A stretch of 64,000 bases of DNA from Clavibacter phaseoli. GTDB lineage: Bacteria; Actinomycetota; Actinomycetes; Actinomycetales; Microbacteriaceae. Below the pieces are notes generated by a model. The model saw nothing but the letters and a program-made list of their open reading frames with translations, did not search any database and was not told where the DNA came from. The stretch spans positions 930,001 through 994,000 of the forward strand of contig NZ_CP040786.1 of NCBI RefSeq assembly GCF_021922925.1, written 5' to 3'. Position 1 is the stretch's first letter. Every line of letters begins with the position of its first letter. Below are positions 13,070-26,279 of this stretch, piece by piece. The position numbers were made by a program, and so were the translations under genes.

Positions 13070-14745
13070 CGACGACGCCGAAGGCCCCCCGACCGCAGAC
13101 GGACATCGACCGGATCGCCGAGGGGTGGATCGACGCCTCGCTCGACCTGCACCCCGAGGAGCGCGTCTACCTCGGCCGCCCGGGTCGCGAGGGCGAGTAC
13201 GGCGACACCTCGCCCGCGGGCCACGCGGCGCACGCCGAGGCCGCGCGCGCGGTCGTCCGGCAGCTCGCCGCCGCGACGCCCGTCGACGCGGTCGACGAGG
13301 TCACCCGCATGGACCTCACCCGGGAGCTGGAGCTGGACGTCGAGATGCACGACGCCGGCGTGCACCTCTCCGACCTCAACGTGATCGCCTCGCCCGCTCA
13401 GGGCATCCGCGAGGTGTTCGACATCTCGCCCACGGCCACCGAGGACGACTGGGCCCACGTCGCCACGCGGCTCGGCAACGTCGCCGGCGCGGTCGACGGC
13501 TACATCGAGACGCTGCGCGAGGGCGTGCGCCGCGGCCAGGTGCCGGCGAAGCGGCAGATCCGCGAGGTGCTCGGCCAGGTCGAGCGCCAGGCGGCGCCCG
13601 ACGGCTTCTTCCGCTCCTTCGCCGCGGACGCGCGCCCCGACGCCGGCGAGCTGCCCGCGTCGCTGCGCCAAGACCTCGGCGCCCGCGCCGAGGAGGCCCG
13701 CTCGGCCTACGAGCGGCTCGCCGCGTTCCTCGGCTCCGAGCTCGAGCCCGCGGGCCGCGACGCCGACGCGGTGGGCCGCGAGCAGTACGCCCTGCGGTCG
13801 CGCTCCTTCCTCGGCGCCGAGGTCGACCTCGACGAGACGTACGAGTGGGGCGTCGGCGAGCTCGCCCGCATGGTGGAGGAGCAGGAGGCCATCGCCCGCG
13901 AGATCCTCCCGGGTGCGAGCGTGCTCGAGGCCATCGCGCACCTCGACGGCGACGTGTCGCGCAAGCTCCACGGCACCGACGCGCTGCGGGCGTGGATGCA
14001 GGAGACGAGCGACCGCGCGGTCGAGGAGCTCGGCCGCACGCACTTCGACATCCCCCAGGAGATCCGCGCGCTCGAGTGCATGATCGCCCCCACGCAGGAG
14101 GGCGGCATCTACTACTCCGGCCCCGCCGACGACTTCAGCCGCCCCGGCCGCATGTGGTGGTCGGTGCCCGAGGGCGTCACCGAGTTCGACACCTGGCGCG
14201 AGCTGACCACCGTGTACCACGAGGGCGTCCCGGGTCACCACCTGCAGATCGCGCAGGCCACCTACAACAAGGCGGAGCTCAACACCTGGCGGCGCTTCGC
14301 CGGCACGTCGGGCCACGCGGAGGGCTGGGCGCTGTACGCCGAGCGCCTCATGCAGGAGCTCGGCTACCTCGACGACCCGGCCGACCGCCTCGGCATGCTC
14401 GACGGCCAGCGCATGCGCGCCGCCCGCGTGGTGCTCGACATCGGCGTGCACCTCGGCAAGACCCGGCCCGACGGCGCGGCCCCGTGGGACGCCGAGTACG
14501 CGTTCGACTTCATGGGCCGCAACGTCAACATGGATCCGTCGTTCGTGCGCTTCGAGGTGAACCGCTACCTCGGCTGGCCGGGCCAGGCGCCGTCCTACAA
14601 GGTGGGCCAGCGCATCTGGGAGGACCTCCGTGACGAGACCCGCCGCCGCGAGGGCGACGCGTTCGACATCCGCGAGTTCCACCGTCGCGCGCTCGACGTC
14701 GGCGGCGTGGGCCTCGACACCCTGCGGGCCGCGGTCCTCCGCTGA
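13066..14745 (+). CDS. DUF885 family protein, putative metallopeptidase
   Basis: Function not established; the family is thought to be zinc-peptidase-like. It has 559 residues, typical for DUF885, with no signal peptide or membrane segment, so cytoplasmic. The diagnostic motif HEGVPGHH is at 385-392 (H385, E386, H391, H392), followed by a conserved GHAEGWALYAERLM segment near residue 418. The start overlaps the EIIA stop (ATGA). The pairing with an orphan EIIA is curious but gives no clear substrate. Probably a two-gene unit downstream of polA (46 bp gap). Confidence 0.85.
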   Translation: MTTTPKAPRPQTDIDRIAEGWIDASLDLHPEERVYLGRPGREGEYGDTSPAGHAAHAEAARAVVRQLAAATPVDAVDEVTRMDLTRELELDVEMHDAGVHLSDLNVIASPAQGIREVFDISPTATEDDWAHVATRLGNVAGAVDGYIETLREGVRRGQVPAKRQIREVLGQVERQAAPDGFFRSFAADARPDAGELPASLRQDLGARAEEARSAYERLAAFLGSELEPAGRDADAVGREQYALRSRSFLGAEVDLDETYEWGVGELARMVEEQEAIAREILPGASVLEAIAHLDGDVSRKLHGTDALRAWMQETSDRAVEELGRTHFDIPQEIRALECMIAPTQEGGIYYSGPADDFSRPGRMWWSVPEGVTEFDTWRELTTVYHEGVPGHHLQIAQATYNKAELNTWRRFAGTSGHAEGWALYAERLMQELGYLDDPADRLGMLDGQRMRAARVVLDIGVHLGKTRPDGAAPWDAEYAFDFMGRNVNMDPSFVRFEVNRYLGWPGQAPSYKVGQRIWEDLRDETRRREGDAFDIREFHRRALDVGGVGLDTLRAAVLR

Positions 14746-14785
14746 CCCCGGTCCTCCGCCGACCTCGGCGGGGCGGCCGCGTCGG

Positions 14786-14821
14786 GCGGCGCGGTCGTCC
14801 CGCGCGGCGCGGTTGTCCCGC
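14786..14821 (+). repeat. Tandem 18-bp direct repeat at the rpsA promoter
   Basis: Two adjacent copies (14786-14803 and 14804-14821) read GCGGCGCGGTCGTCCCGC and GCGGCGCGGTTGTCCCGC, one mismatch. The second copy contains the likely -35 (TTGTCC). Confidence 0.75.
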
Positions 14822-14842
14822 CTCCCGGGCCGGGTCTAAGAT
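14813..14842 (+). promoter_or_regulatory. rpsA promoter
   Basis: -35 TTGTCC (14813-14818), 18-bp spacer, -10 TAAGAT (14837-14842). Transcription would start near 14849, leaving a leader of about 100 nt before rpsA. This is one of the few promoters here with a recognisable -35. Confidence 0.65.
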
Positions 14843-14947
14843 CGACTGTCGCTCTTCTGCGACGACCCATCCGTCCGCCGCTCGACCGGTACCCGCGCGG
14901 GTCCGCGCCAGCGGCCTTATTCATGCCCATCCTGGAGCACTAACTAC

Positions 14948-16402
14948 ATGACAATCGCAACGACCGACAAGGCGCCCAAGCAGGTCGCGATCAACGACAT
15001 CGGATCTGCTGAGGACTTCCTCGCCGCGGTCGAGAAGACACTGAAGTTCTTCAACGACGGAGACCTCATCGAGGGCACCGTCGTGAAGATCGATCGGGAC
15101 GAGGTCCTGATCGACGTCGGCTACAAGACCGAGGGCGTCATCCCCTCGCGTGAGCTTTCCATCAAGCACGACGTCGACCCCACGGAGGTCGTCAAGGTCG
15201 GCGACACCGTCGAGGCCCTCGTCCTCCAGAAGGAGGACAAGGAAGGCCGTCTGATCCTGTCGAAGAAGCGCGCGCAGTACGAGCGCGCGTGGGGCGACGT
15301 GGAGAAGATCAAGGAGTCCGACGGCGTCGTCACCGGCACCGTCATCGAGGTCGTCAAGGGCGGCCTCATCGTGGACATCGGCCTCCGCGGCTTCCTCCCG
15401 GCCTCGCTCATCGAGCTGCGCCGCGTCCGCGACCTCACGCCGTACCTCGGCCAGGAGATCGAGGCCAAGATCCTCGAGCTCGACAAGAACCGCAACAACG
15501 TGGTCCTGTCGCGCCGCGCCCTGCTCGAGCAGACGCAGTCCGAGAGCCGCAGCACGTTCCTCAACAACCTCCAGAAGGGCCAGGTCCGCAAGGGCGTGGT
15601 CTCCTCGATCGTCAACTTCGGCGCGTTCGTGGACCTGGGCGGCGTCGACGGCCTCGTGCACGTCTCCGAGCTCAGCTGGAAGCACATCGAGCACGCCAGC
15701 GAGGTCGTCGAGGTGGGCCAGGAGGTGACCGTCGAGATCCTCGAGGTCGACCTGGACCGCGAGCGCGTCTCGCTGTCGCTCAAGGCGACGCAGGAGGACC
15801 CGTGGCAGGTCTTCGCCCGCACGCACGCCATCGGCCAGGTCGCGCCCGGCAAGGTCACCAAGCTGGTGCCGTTCGGCGCGTTCGTCCGCGTGGCCGAGGG
15901 CATCGAGGGCCTCGTGCACATCTCGGAGCTGTCCGGCAAGCACGTCGAGCTCGCCGAGCAGGTCGTGTCCGTCGGCGACGAGGTCTTCGTCAAGGTCATC
16001 GACATCGACCTCGAGCGTCGCCGCATCTCGCTGAGCCTCAAGCAGGCCAACGACGGCGTCGACCCCGAGGGCACCGAGTTCGACCCCGCCCTCTACGGCA
16101 TGCTCACCGAGTACGACGACCAGGGGAACTACAAGTACCCCGAGGGCTTCGACCCGGAGACCAACGAGTGGAAGGAAGGCTTCGAGTCGCAGCGCGAGAC
16201 CTGGGAGCAGCAGTACGCCGCAGCCCAGGCCCGCTGGGAGGCCCACAAGAAGCAGGTCGCGGCGGCAGCCGAGGCCGAGGCGGCCGACACGGGCATCACG
16301 TCCGCCGGCCCCGGCTTCACGAGCGACTCGACGGGCGCCGGCACGTTGGCGGACGACGAGAGCCTCGCCGCCCTGCGCGAGAAGCTGTCCAGCTCGAAGT
16401 AG
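14948..16402 (+). CDS. rpsA: 30S ribosomal protein S1
   Basis: Binds mRNA on the small ribosomal subunit. It has 484 residues with four S1 (OB-fold) domains, at about 34-105, 120-190, 205-276 and 292-363, and a long acidic/alanine-rich C-terminal tail. The third and fourth carry the canonical strands (FGAFVDLGGVDGLVHVSELS, FGAFVRVAEGIEGLVHISEL). Four domains plus tail is the usual actinobacterial form, shorter than the six-domain E. coli protein. ATG 14948 follows TGGAGCAC. Codon use is highly biased (AAG, CTC, GTC), fitting high expression. Ends at a strong UUCG hairpin. Confidence 0.96.
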   Translation: MTIATTDKAPKQVAINDIGSAEDFLAAVEKTLKFFNDGDLIEGTVVKIDRDEVLIDVGYKTEGVIPSRELSIKHDVDPTEVVKVGDTVEALVLQKEDKEGRLILSKKRAQYERAWGDVEKIKESDGVVTGTVIEVVKGGLIVDIGLRGFLPASLIELRRVRDLTPYLGQEIEAKILELDKNRNNVVLSRRALLEQTQSESRSTFLNNLQKGQVRKGVVSSIVNFGAFVDLGGVDGLVHVSELSWKHIEHASEVVEVGQEVTVEILEVDLDRERVSLSLKATQEDPWQVFARTHAIGQVAPGKVTKLVPFGAFVRVAEGIEGLVHISELSGKHVELAEQVVSVGDEVFVKVIDIDLERRRISLSLKQANDGVDPEGTEFDPALYGMLTEYDDQGNYKYPEGFDPETNEWKEGFESQRETWEQQYAAAQARWEAHKKQVAAAAEAEAADTGITSAGPGFTSDSTGAGTLADDESLAALREKLSSSK

Positions 16403-16420
16403 CACGTCCCGCACCACGAC

Positions 16421-16452
16421 GAGGCCGCTCTCCCTTCGGGGAGGGCGGCCTC
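16421..16452 (+). terminator. Terminator of rpsA
   Basis: 14-bp stem (one G-U pair) between 16421-16434 and 16439-16452 with a TTCG tetraloop, 18 bp after the rpsA stop. Confidence 0.85.
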
Positions 16453-16495
16453 CGTCGTTCCCGGACGCCCGCGCCGGGCGCGTTCCCGCCCCGCC

Positions 16496-16501
16496 TAGGC
16501 T
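16496..16501 (+). promoter_or_regulatory. -10 box TAGGCT, leaderless start of coaE
   Basis: TAGGCT then GGATCC then ATG at 16508. The 6-bp spacing implies a leaderless transcript. Confidence 0.65.
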
Positions 16502-16507
16502 GGATCC

Positions 16508-17122
16508 ATGCAGCTGATCGGACTGACGGGTGGCATCGCCGCGGGCAAGACGGTGGTGGCCGACCGCCTGGCGGAGCTCGGCGCCGTGCGCATCGACGCG
16601 GACCGGCTCGCCCGCGAGGTCGTGGAGCCCGGCACCCCGGCCCTCGCGGAGATCGCCCGGAGGTTCGGCCCGGGCGTTATCGCCCCCGACGGCTCCCTCG
16701 ACCGGCCCGCGCTCGGCGCCGTCGTGTTCCAGGACCCGGACGCGCGCCGCGACCTCGAGGCCATCACGCATCCCGCCGTGCGCGCCCTGTCCGCCGCGCG
16801 CATGGCCGCGGCGGGGGAGGCGGACGCCGACGCGGTCGTCGTCTACGACATCCCGCTGCTCGTGGAGTCCGGCCGCGTCGACGAGTTCGACCGGATCGTG
16901 GTGGTCCACGCGCCGCGCGACGAGCGGATCCGCCGCCTGGTCGAGCTCCGCGGGATGTCGCCCGAGGAGGCCGAGAGCCGCATCGCCTCGCAGGCCGCCG
17001 ACGAGGATCGCCTGGCCGTCGCGGACGTGGTCGTCGACTCCGGCGTCTCGCTCGCGTCGACGCTCGCGCAGACGGATCGGCTCTGGGCGAACCTGGCCGG
17101 CGGTGTCGGAGGCCGCTCGTAG
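16508..17122 (+). CDS. coaE: Dephospho-CoA kinase
   Basis: Last step of coenzyme A synthesis: phosphorylates the 3' hydroxyl of dephospho-CoA with ATP. It has 204 residues, the normal single-domain length. P-loop GGIAAGKT at 8-15; [13 protein letters not shown] binds the CoA substrate. The ATG at 16508 directly follows a -10 box. The gene keeps the actinobacterial order rpsA-coaE-uvrB. Its TAG stop forms the first three bases of the uvrB -10 box, so the two genes are packed tightly but probably transcribed separately as well. Confidence 0.94.
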   Translation: MQLIGLTGGIAAGKTVVADRLAELGAVRIDADRLAREVVEPGTPALAEIARRFGPGVIAPDGSLDRPALGAVVFQDPDARRDLEAITHPAVRALSAARMAAAGEADADAVVVYDIPLLVESGRVDEFDRIVVVHAPRDERIRRLVELRGMSPEEAESRIASQAADEDRLAVADVVVDSGVSLASTLAQTDRLWANLAGGVGGRS

Positions 17123-17125
17123 ACT
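17120..17125 (+). promoter_or_regulatory. -10 box TAGACT, leaderless start of uvrB
   Basis: TAGACT begins with the coaE stop codon and ends 7 bp before the uvrB ATG at 17133. Confidence 0.6.
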
Positions 17126-17132
17126 CGAGGGC

Positions 17133-19199
17133 ATGCAACCCACCCGGTCCGTGCGCCCGTTCAAGGTCGTCAGCGACTACTCCCCGAGCGGCGACCAGCC
17201 CACGGCCATCGCCGAGCTGGCGGGCCGGGTCAACGCCGGCGAGCCCGACGTCGTGCTCCTCGGCGCCACCGGCACCGGCAAGTCGGCCACGGCAGCCTGG
17301 CTCATCGAGCAGGTCCAGCGGCCCACGCTGATCCTCGCCCACAACAAGACGCTCGCCGCGCAGCTCGCCACCGAGTTCCGCGAGCTCATGCCCGACAACG
17401 CCGTCGAGTACTTCGTCTCCTACTACGACTACTACCAGCCCGAGGCCTACGTCCCGCAGACGGACACGTTCATCGAGAAGGACTCGTCGGTCAACGCCGA
17501 GGTCGAGCGCCTCCGCCACTCCACCACCAACTCCCTGCTCAGCCGTCGCGACGTCGTCGTGGTGAGCACGGTGTCCTGCATCTACGGCCTCGGCCAGCCC
17601 GAGCAGTACATGAACGCCATGGTGGCGCTGCAGGTGGGCATGCAGATCAACCGCGACACCCTCATCCGCAAGTTCGTCTCCATGCAGTACCAGCGCAACG
17701 ACGTCGACTTCTCGCGCGGCAACTTCCGCGTGCGCGGCGACACCATCGAGATCATCCCGATGTACGAGGAGCTGGCCATCCGGATCGAGATGTTCGGCGA
17801 CGAGATCGAGGCGCTGTACCAGTTGCACCCACTCACGGGCGACGTGGTCCGCAAGATGGACTCGGTCTCCGTGTTCCCGGGCTCGCACTACGTCGCGGAG
17901 ACCGAGGTCATGCAGCGGGCCATCGGCACCATCCAGCAGGAGCTCGAGGAGCGGCTCGCCGTGCTCGAGCGCGAGGGCAAGCTGCTCGAGGCCCAGCGGC
18001 TCCGCATGCGCACCAACTTCGACATCGAGATGATGCAGCAGATCGGCTTCTGCTCCGGCATCGAGAACTACTCCCGCCACATCGACGGGCGGAACGCGGG
18101 GGAGGCCCCGCACTGCCTCCTCGACTACTTCCCGGACGACTTCCTCGTCGTCATCGACGAGTCGCACGTCACCGTGCCGCAGATCGGGGCCATGTTCGAG
18201 GGCGACTCGTCGCGCAAGCGCACGCTCGTGGAGCACGGCTTCCGCCTGCCGAGCGCGCTCGACAACCGTCCGCTGAAGTGGAACGAGTTCACCGAGCGCG
18301 TGCCGCAGACGGTGTACATGTCCGCGACGCCCGGCAAGTACGAGCTCGGCATGGGCGACGGCGTGGTGGAGCAGATCATCCGCCCCACCGGCCTCATCGA
18401 CCCGGCCATCGTGGTCAAGCCCACGAAGGGCCAGATCGACGACCTGCTCGAGCAGATCCGCATCCGCGTGGAGAAGGACGAGCGCATCCTCGTCACCACG
18501 CTCACGAAGAAGATGGCCGAGGAGCTCACCGACTACTTCGCCGAGGCGGGCGTGCGCGTGCGCTACCTCCACTCGGACGTCGACACGCTCCGTCGCGTCG
18601 AGCTGCTCAGCGAGCTGCGCGCCGGCGTCTACGACGTCCTGGTGGGCATCAACCTCCTGCGCGAGGGCCTCGACCTCCCGGAGGTGTCGCTCGTCGCGAT
18701 CCTCGACGCCGACAAGGAGGGCTTCCTCCGGTCGTCCACGTCGCTCATCCAGACCATCGGGCGCGCGGCGCGCAACGTGTCGGGCGAGGTGCACATGTAC
18801 GCGGACGTGCTGACGGACAGCATGAAGCGCGCCATCGAGGAGACCGACCGCCGGCGCGAGAAGCAGGTGGCCTACAACACCGAGCACGGCATCGACCCGA
18901 CGCCGCTGCGCAAGCGCATCGCCGACATCACGGAGATCCTGGCCCGCGAGGGCGAGGACACGAAGAAGATGCTCGAGGGGCGCGGGGGCGGCAAGCGCTC
19001 GCCCACGCCGAACCTGCGGCGCGAGGGCAAGGCGGCCGCGGGGGCGAACGAGCTCGAGACGATCATCTCCGACCTCAACGACCAGATGCTGCAGGCGGCG
19101 GGCGAGCTCAAGTTCGAGCTCGCCGCGCGCCTCCGCGACGAGCTCGGTGACCTCAAGCGCGAGCTGCGGCAGATGGAGAAGGCCGGCCACCTGTCCTGA
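17133..19199 (+). CDS. uvrB: UvrABC excinuclease subunit B
   Basis: Helicase-like subunit that verifies DNA damage loaded by UvrA and recruits UvrC. It has 688 residues. Walker A GATGTGKS at 44-51; the beta-hairpin [16 protein letters not shown] that clamps DNA lies near 91-106; helicase motif VIDESHV and motif [11 protein letters not shown] are present; a UVR motif closes the C-terminus ([20 protein letters not shown]) for contact with UvrC. The ATG follows a -10 box and matches the usual N-terminus. The frame continues upstream through coaE but that part is shadow. No LexA-type box is evident in front. Confidence 0.96.
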   Translation: MQPTRSVRPFKVVSDYSPSGDQPTAIAELAGRVNAGEPDVVLLGATGTGKSATAAWLIEQVQRPTLILAHNKTLAAQLATEFRELMPDNAVEYFVSYYDYYQPEAYVPQTDTFIEKDSSVNAEVERLRHSTTNSLLSRRDVVVVSTVSCIYGLGQPEQYMNAMVALQVGMQINRDTLIRKFVSMQYQRNDVDFSRGNFRVRGDTIEIIPMYEELAIRIEMFGDEIEALYQLHPLTGDVVRKMDSVSVFPGSHYVAETEVMQRAIGTIQQELEERLAVLEREGKLLEAQRLRMRTNFDIEMMQQIGFCSGIENYSRHIDGRNAGEAPHCLLDYFPDDFLVVIDESHVTVPQIGAMFEGDSSRKRTLVEHGFRLPSALDNRPLKWNEFTERVPQTVYMSATPGKYELGMGDGVVEQIIRPTGLIDPAIVVKPTKGQIDDLLEQIRIRVEKDERILVTTLTKKMAEELTDYFAEAGVRVRYLHSDVDTLRRVELLSELRAGVYDVLVGINLLREGLDLPEVSLVAILDADKEGFLRSSTSLIQTIGRAARNVSGEVHMYADVLTDSMKRAIEETDRRREKQVAYNTEHGIDPTPLRKRIADITEILAREGEDTKKMLEGRGGGKRSPTPNLRREGKAAAGANELETIISDLNDQMLQAAGELKFELAARLRDELGDLKRELRQMEKAGHLS

Positions 19200-19214
19200 T
19201 CGGGGCGGGCCCGC

Positions 19215-19237
19215 GGCCGGACGCCCGCCGTCCGGCC
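19215..19237 (+). terminator. Probable terminator of uvrB
   Basis: Perfect 9-bp arms GGCCGGACG and CGTCCGGCC around CCCGC, 15 bp after the uvrB stop. Confidence 0.6.
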
Positions 19238-19267
19238 CCCGCCGACCGCGGTGTCAGTGGCGACGCA

Positions 19268-19273
19268 TACGAT
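19268..19273 (+). promoter_or_regulatory. -10 box TACGAT, leaderless start of uvrA
   Basis: TACGAT ends 6 bp before the uvrA GTG at 19280. Confidence 0.55.
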
Positions 19274-19279
19274 GGACGG

Positions 19280-22200
<2,921 letters not shown>

Positions 22201-22201
<1 letters not shown>

Positions 22202-24129
22202 TGGCCCGCACCGACACCGTCGGCTACCGCCCGGCGGCGGGGGAGATCCCCACGTCGCCGGGCGTGTACCGCTTCCGCGACGCCGCGGACCGCGTCCTCT
22301 ACGTGGGCAAGGCGAACAACCTCCGCGCCCGGCTCGCCAACTACTTCGCGCCCCTGGAGAGCCTGCACGAGCGCACGCGCCGGATGGTCACGTCGGCGGC
22401 CGGCGTCGAGTGGACCGTGGTCGGCAGCGAGTTCGAGGCGCTCCAGCTCGAGTTCACGTGGATCAAGGAGTTCGACCCGCCCTTCAACGTCAAGTTCCGG
22501 GACGACAAGTCGTATCCCTACCTGGCGGTGACCCTGGGCGAGGACCACCCGCGGGTCATGGTCACCCGCAACCGGAAGATCCGCGGCGCCAAGTACTTCG
22601 GCCCGTACACGAAGGTGTGGGCCATCCGCGAGACCGTCGACCACCTGCTGAAGGTGTTCCCGATGCGCTCCTGCTCGGAGAGCACGTTCAAGCGGGCCCG
22701 GCAGACGAACCGGCCCTGCCTGCTCGGCGACATCGGGCGCTGCGCCGCCCCGTGCGTCGGTCGCGTCTCGGAGGAGGAGCACCGCGAGATCGCGGACGAC
22801 TTCGTGAGCTTCATGGCGGGCAACGACTCGAAGTACGTCGGCCAGCTCACGCAGCGGATGAAGGACGCCGCCGCGGAGATGGACTACGAGGCCGCCGCCC
22901 GCCACCGCGACGACATCGGCGCGCTCGAGGCCGCCCTCTCCAAGACCGCCGTCGTGTTCGACGACCGGGTCGACGCCGACGTCTTCGGCATCGCGGCCGA
23001 CGAGCTCGCCGCGGCCGTGCAGCAGTTCATGGTCCGCGGCGGCCGCATCCGGGGCACGCGCACCTGGGTCGTCGACAAGGAGCTCGACATCGGCATCGGC
23101 GAGCTCGTCGAGACCGTGCTGCACAACGCCTACGAGGACGAGGCGCACCCGCCGCGCGAGGTCCTCGTCCCCGAGCTGCCCGCCGACGCCGCCGAGCTCG
23201 AGCTGTGGCTCAGCCAGCGGCGCGCCGCGGGGGAGGACGACGGCACCGTGCGCCGCGGCCGCCCGAGCTCCTGGCAGGTCGACCTCCGCGTCGCCCAGCG
23301 CGGCGACAAGGCGGCGCTCGCGCACACCGCCGCCACGAACGCGCAGAACGCGCTCATGCTCTACAAGACGCGCCGCAGCTCCGACTTCACCACGCGGTCG
23401 AAGGCCCTCGCCGACATCCAGGAGGCGCTGGGCATGCCCGACGCCCCGCTGCGCATGGAGTGCTACGACGTCTCGCATCTGAGCGGCACCAACATCGTCG
23501 CGTCCATGGTCGTCTTCGAGGACGGCCTGCCGCGCAAGGACCAGTACCGCCGCTTCAACATCGCCGACTCCACGGACGACACGGAGTCGATCCACCAGGT
23601 CATCACGCGCCGGCTCGCCTACCTCGGCAAGGAGGCGGATGTCCCCGCCGACGCCGCGCCGCCGGAGCTCGGCGAGGCGCCGCCCGTCAACAAGTTCTCC
23701 TACAGCCCGAACCTGCTCATCGTCGACGGCGGCCAACCGCAGGTCGCCGCGGCCCAGCGGGCGCTCGAGGAGTCGGGCGTCACGGGCATCCAGCTGGCCG
23801 GCATCGCCAAGCGCCTCGAGGAGATCTGGCTGCCGGACTCCGACTACCCGATCATCCTGCCGCGCAACAGCGACGCCCTGTTCCTCATCCAGCGCATCCG
23901 CGACGAGGCGCACCGGTTCGCCATCACGCACCAGCGGGCCCGCCGGAAGCGCGACATCACGTCGGTGCTCAACGAGATCCCGGGGCTCGGCCCGTCGCGC
24001 GTGCAGCGGCTGCTGCAGCAGTTCGGATCCGTGGCCAAGCTCAAGCAGGCCGAGGTCGAGGAGATCGCGGCCGTCCGCACCATCGGGCCGACGCTGGCGC
24101 AGTCCGTCTACGAGCGGCTCCGCTCGTGA
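22201..24129 (+). CDS. uvrC: UvrABC excinuclease subunit C
   Basis: Makes both incisions around a lesion bound by UvrB. It has 642 residues. N-terminal GIY-YIG nuclease ([19 protein letters not shown], about 19-37), UVR domain near 215-250 that contacts UvrB, an RNase H-like second nuclease ([11 protein letters not shown] and later VDGGQPQ) and two helix-hairpin-helix motifs at the C-terminus. ATG 22201 shares one base with the uvrA TGA. In M. tuberculosis uvrC is far from uvrA; here uvrB, uvrA and uvrC are consecutive. Confidence 0.96.
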
Positions 24130-24161
24130 CCCGCGCCCGGACCGGTGTCGCGGGTCGCGCC

Positions 24162-24167
24162 TAGACT
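24162..24167 (+). promoter_or_regulatory. -10 box TAGACT upstream of rapZ
   Basis: TAGACTGGATCC lies 38 bp before the rapZ ATG, giving a short leader of about 30 nt. Confidence 0.55.
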
Positions 24168-24205
24168 GGATCCATCGACCGGCGCGACGAGAGGTGCATG
24201 CCCGC

Positions 24206-25081
24206 ATGAGCGTGGAGATCCCCCAGCAGGACGTCATGATCGTGACGGGGATGTCCGGCGCGGGCCGCTCCACCGTCGGCAACGCGCTGGAGGACCTCGG
24301 CTGGTACGTGGTCGACAACCTCCCGCCGCAGATGCTCAAGCCGCTCGTCGAGCTGGCCGGCCGCGCGGGCACCTCGCTGCCGAAGATCGCGGCCGTGGTC
24401 GACGTGCGCGGCGGCGACTTCTTCTCCGAGCTCCGCGACATCCTGCAGACCTTCGGGACGGGACCGCGCCTGCGCGTCCTCTTCCTCGAGGCCACGGACG
24501 CCGCGCTCGTGCGCCGCTTCGAGCAGGTGCGCCGCCCGCACCCGCTCCAGGGCAACGGCACGCTGCTCGACGGCATCGCGGCCGAGCGCGCCCGCATGAT
24601 CGAGATCCGCGAGGCCAGCGACCTCGTCATCGACACGTCCGAGCTCAACATCCACCAGCTCGCCACGGCGATCACCGAGCAGTTCAGCGGCGCCGACGAC
24701 GCGGGCGTGCGCGTCACCGTCATGAGCTTCGGCTTCAAGTACGGCACCCCGGCGGACGCCGACATGGTGGCCGACATGCGCTTCCTCCCCAACCCGTTCT
24801 GGACCCCCGAGCTCCGTCCGCTCACGGGTCGCGACAAGGCCGTCAGCGACTACGTGCTGGGCCAGGAGGGCGCCGAGGAGTTCGTCCACGCGTACGCCCG
24901 GGCGCTCGCCCCGGTGCTCGCCGGGTATCAGCGGGAGAACAAGAGACACGCTACGATCGCTATCGGCTGTACCGGCGGCAAGCACCGCTCGGTGGCCGTC
25001 GCCGAGGAGCTCTCCAGCCTCCTCCGCGCCCTTCCCGGCGTCGCTGTCAGCACCAAGCACCGCGACCTCGGCCGGGAGTAG
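24206..25081 (+). CDS. rapZ: RNase adapter/nucleotide-binding protein RapZ (YvcJ)
   Basis: P-loop nucleotide-binding protein; in E. coli it controls GlmS synthesis through small RNAs, in Gram-positives its role is less clear. It has 291 residues. Walker [10 protein letters not shown] at 15-23, the conserved [19 protein letters not shown] and a C-terminal [10 protein letters not shown] motif are all present. ATG 24206 with AGGTGC upstream. It lies with whiA in the conserved uvrC-rapZ-whiA order of actinobacteria (the yvcK gene often found between them is missing here). Confidence 0.93.
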   Translation: MSVEIPQQDVMIVTGMSGAGRSTVGNALEDLGWYVVDNLPPQMLKPLVELAGRAGTSLPKIAAVVDVRGGDFFSELRDILQTFGTGPRLRVLFLEATDAALVRRFEQVRRPHPLQGNGTLLDGIAAERARMIEIREASDLVIDTSELNIHQLATAITEQFSGADDAGVRVTVMSFGFKYGTPADADMVADMRFLPNPFWTPELRPLTGRDKAVSDYVLGQEGAEEFVHAYARALAPVLAGYQRENKRHATIAIGCTGGKHRSVAVAEELSSLLRALPGVAVSTKHRDLGRE

Positions 25082-25110
25082 GGCACCCATCTCATCAAGG
25101 GAGTAAGCAT

Positions 25111-26091
25111 TTGCCTCTGACCTCGGACGTCAAGGAAGAACTGTCACGCGTCGAGGTCAGCAAGACCACGGTGAGGGCTGCCGAGCTGGCCACGATCCTG
25201 CGCTTCTCCGGCGGGCTGCACCTCATCTCGAACCGCATCGCCGTCGAGTCGGAGCTGGACACGCCGCTCCTCGCCCGCCGCGTCCGCAAGGACCTGGCCG
25301 AGCTCTACGGCGTGCGCAGCGACATCTCCGTCATCCCCGCGTCCGGCATGCGCCGCGCCACCCACTACCTGGTCCGCGTGATGGAGGGCGGCGAGACGCT
25401 CGCCCGCCAGACCGGCCTGCTCGACGCGCGACGTCGCCCCATCCGCGGCCTGCCGAACCGCCTCACCACGGGCTCCCGAGAGGAGATCGCGGCCGTCTGG
25501 CGGGGTGCGTTCCTCGCCGCCGGCACGCTCACGGACCCCGGCCGCTCCGCAGCGCTCGAGGTCACCTGCCCCGGCAACGAGGCCGCCATGGCCCTCGTCG
25601 GCGCCGCCGGCCGGCTGGACGTCAGCGCCAAGGCGCGCGAGGTCCGCGGCGTCCACCGCGTCGTCATCCGCGACGGCGACGCCATCGGCCAGATGCTGCG
25701 CGTCATGGGCGCGCAGGGCACGGTCGTGAACTGGGAGGAGATGCGCCAGCGCCGCGAGGTGCGGGCCACCGCCAACCGCCTCGTCAACTTCGACGACGCC
25801 AACCTCCGCCGCTCGGCGCAGGCCGCCGTCGCCGCCTGCGCGCGCGTGGAGCGGGCCATGGAGATCCTCGGCCCGGACATCCCGGAGCACCTCAAGTACG
25901 CGGGCGACCTGCGCCTGCGCTTCCGCGACTCCAGCCTCGACGAGCTGGGCCACCACGCCGACCCGCCGATGACGAAGGACGCCGTCGCCGGCCGCATCCG
26001 CCGCCTGCTCGCGATGGCCGACAAGAAGGCCGTCGACGAGGGCCTGCCCGGCACCGACGCGAACCTCCCGGCCGACCTCGACGACGTCTGA
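25111..26091 (+). CDS. whiA: DNA-binding protein WhiA
   Basis: Transcription factor that in Streptomyces acts with WhiB to control sporulation septation, and in non-sporing actinobacteria affects cell division. It has 326 residues: an N-terminal LAGLIDADG-like domain without nuclease residues and a C-terminal helix-turn-helix (about 230-310, [20 protein letters not shown]). The start is TTG at 25111, rare here; it is set by a good AAGGGAG site 7 bp upstream and by the conserved [11 protein letters not shown]-terminus. It sits 29 bp after rapZ. Confidence 0.94.
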   Translation: MPLTSDVKEELSRVEVSKTTVRAAELATILRFSGGLHLISNRIAVESELDTPLLARRVRKDLAELYGVRSDISVIPASGMRRATHYLVRVMEGGETLARQTGLLDARRRPIRGLPNRLTTGSREEIAAVWRGAFLAAGTLTDPGRSAALEVTCPGNEAAMALVGAAGRLDVSAKAREVRGVHRVVIRDGDAIGQMLRVMGAQGTVVNWEEMRQRREVRATANRLVNFDDANLRRSAQAAVAACARVERAMEILGPDIPEHLKYAGDLRLRFRDSSLDELGHHADPPMTKDAVAGRIRRLLAMADKKAVDEGLPGTDANLPADLDDV

Positions 26092-26113
26092 TCCGCGGCG
26101 CACCCGCCGACGC

Positions 26114-26147
26114 CGCACGCGCGACACGATCTCGCACGCGCGACACG
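26114..26147 (+). repeat. 15-bp direct repeat upstream of sodA
   Basis: CGCACGCGCGACACG occurs at 26114-26128 and again at 26133-26147, spaced 19 bp start to start. It lies 63-96 bp before the sodA -10 box, a position suited to a regulator. Confidence 0.6.
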
Positions 26148-26209
26148 TCGGCCGTGATCCGCTGGACGCCGGGCGTCATCCGGCCAGGTGGCGCGGAGGG
26201 CCGCCGGAC

Positions 26210-26215
26210 TAGACT
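26210..26215 (+). promoter_or_regulatory. -10 box TAGACT of sodA
   Basis: TAGACTCGATCC gives a start near 26222 and a leader of about 58 nt to the sodA ATG. Confidence 0.6.
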
Positions 26216-26279
26216 CGATCCGTCACCCACCCCCGGCCTCTGGCCGGGAGCCCCCGGGCAATGAAGAGGAGATACACCT

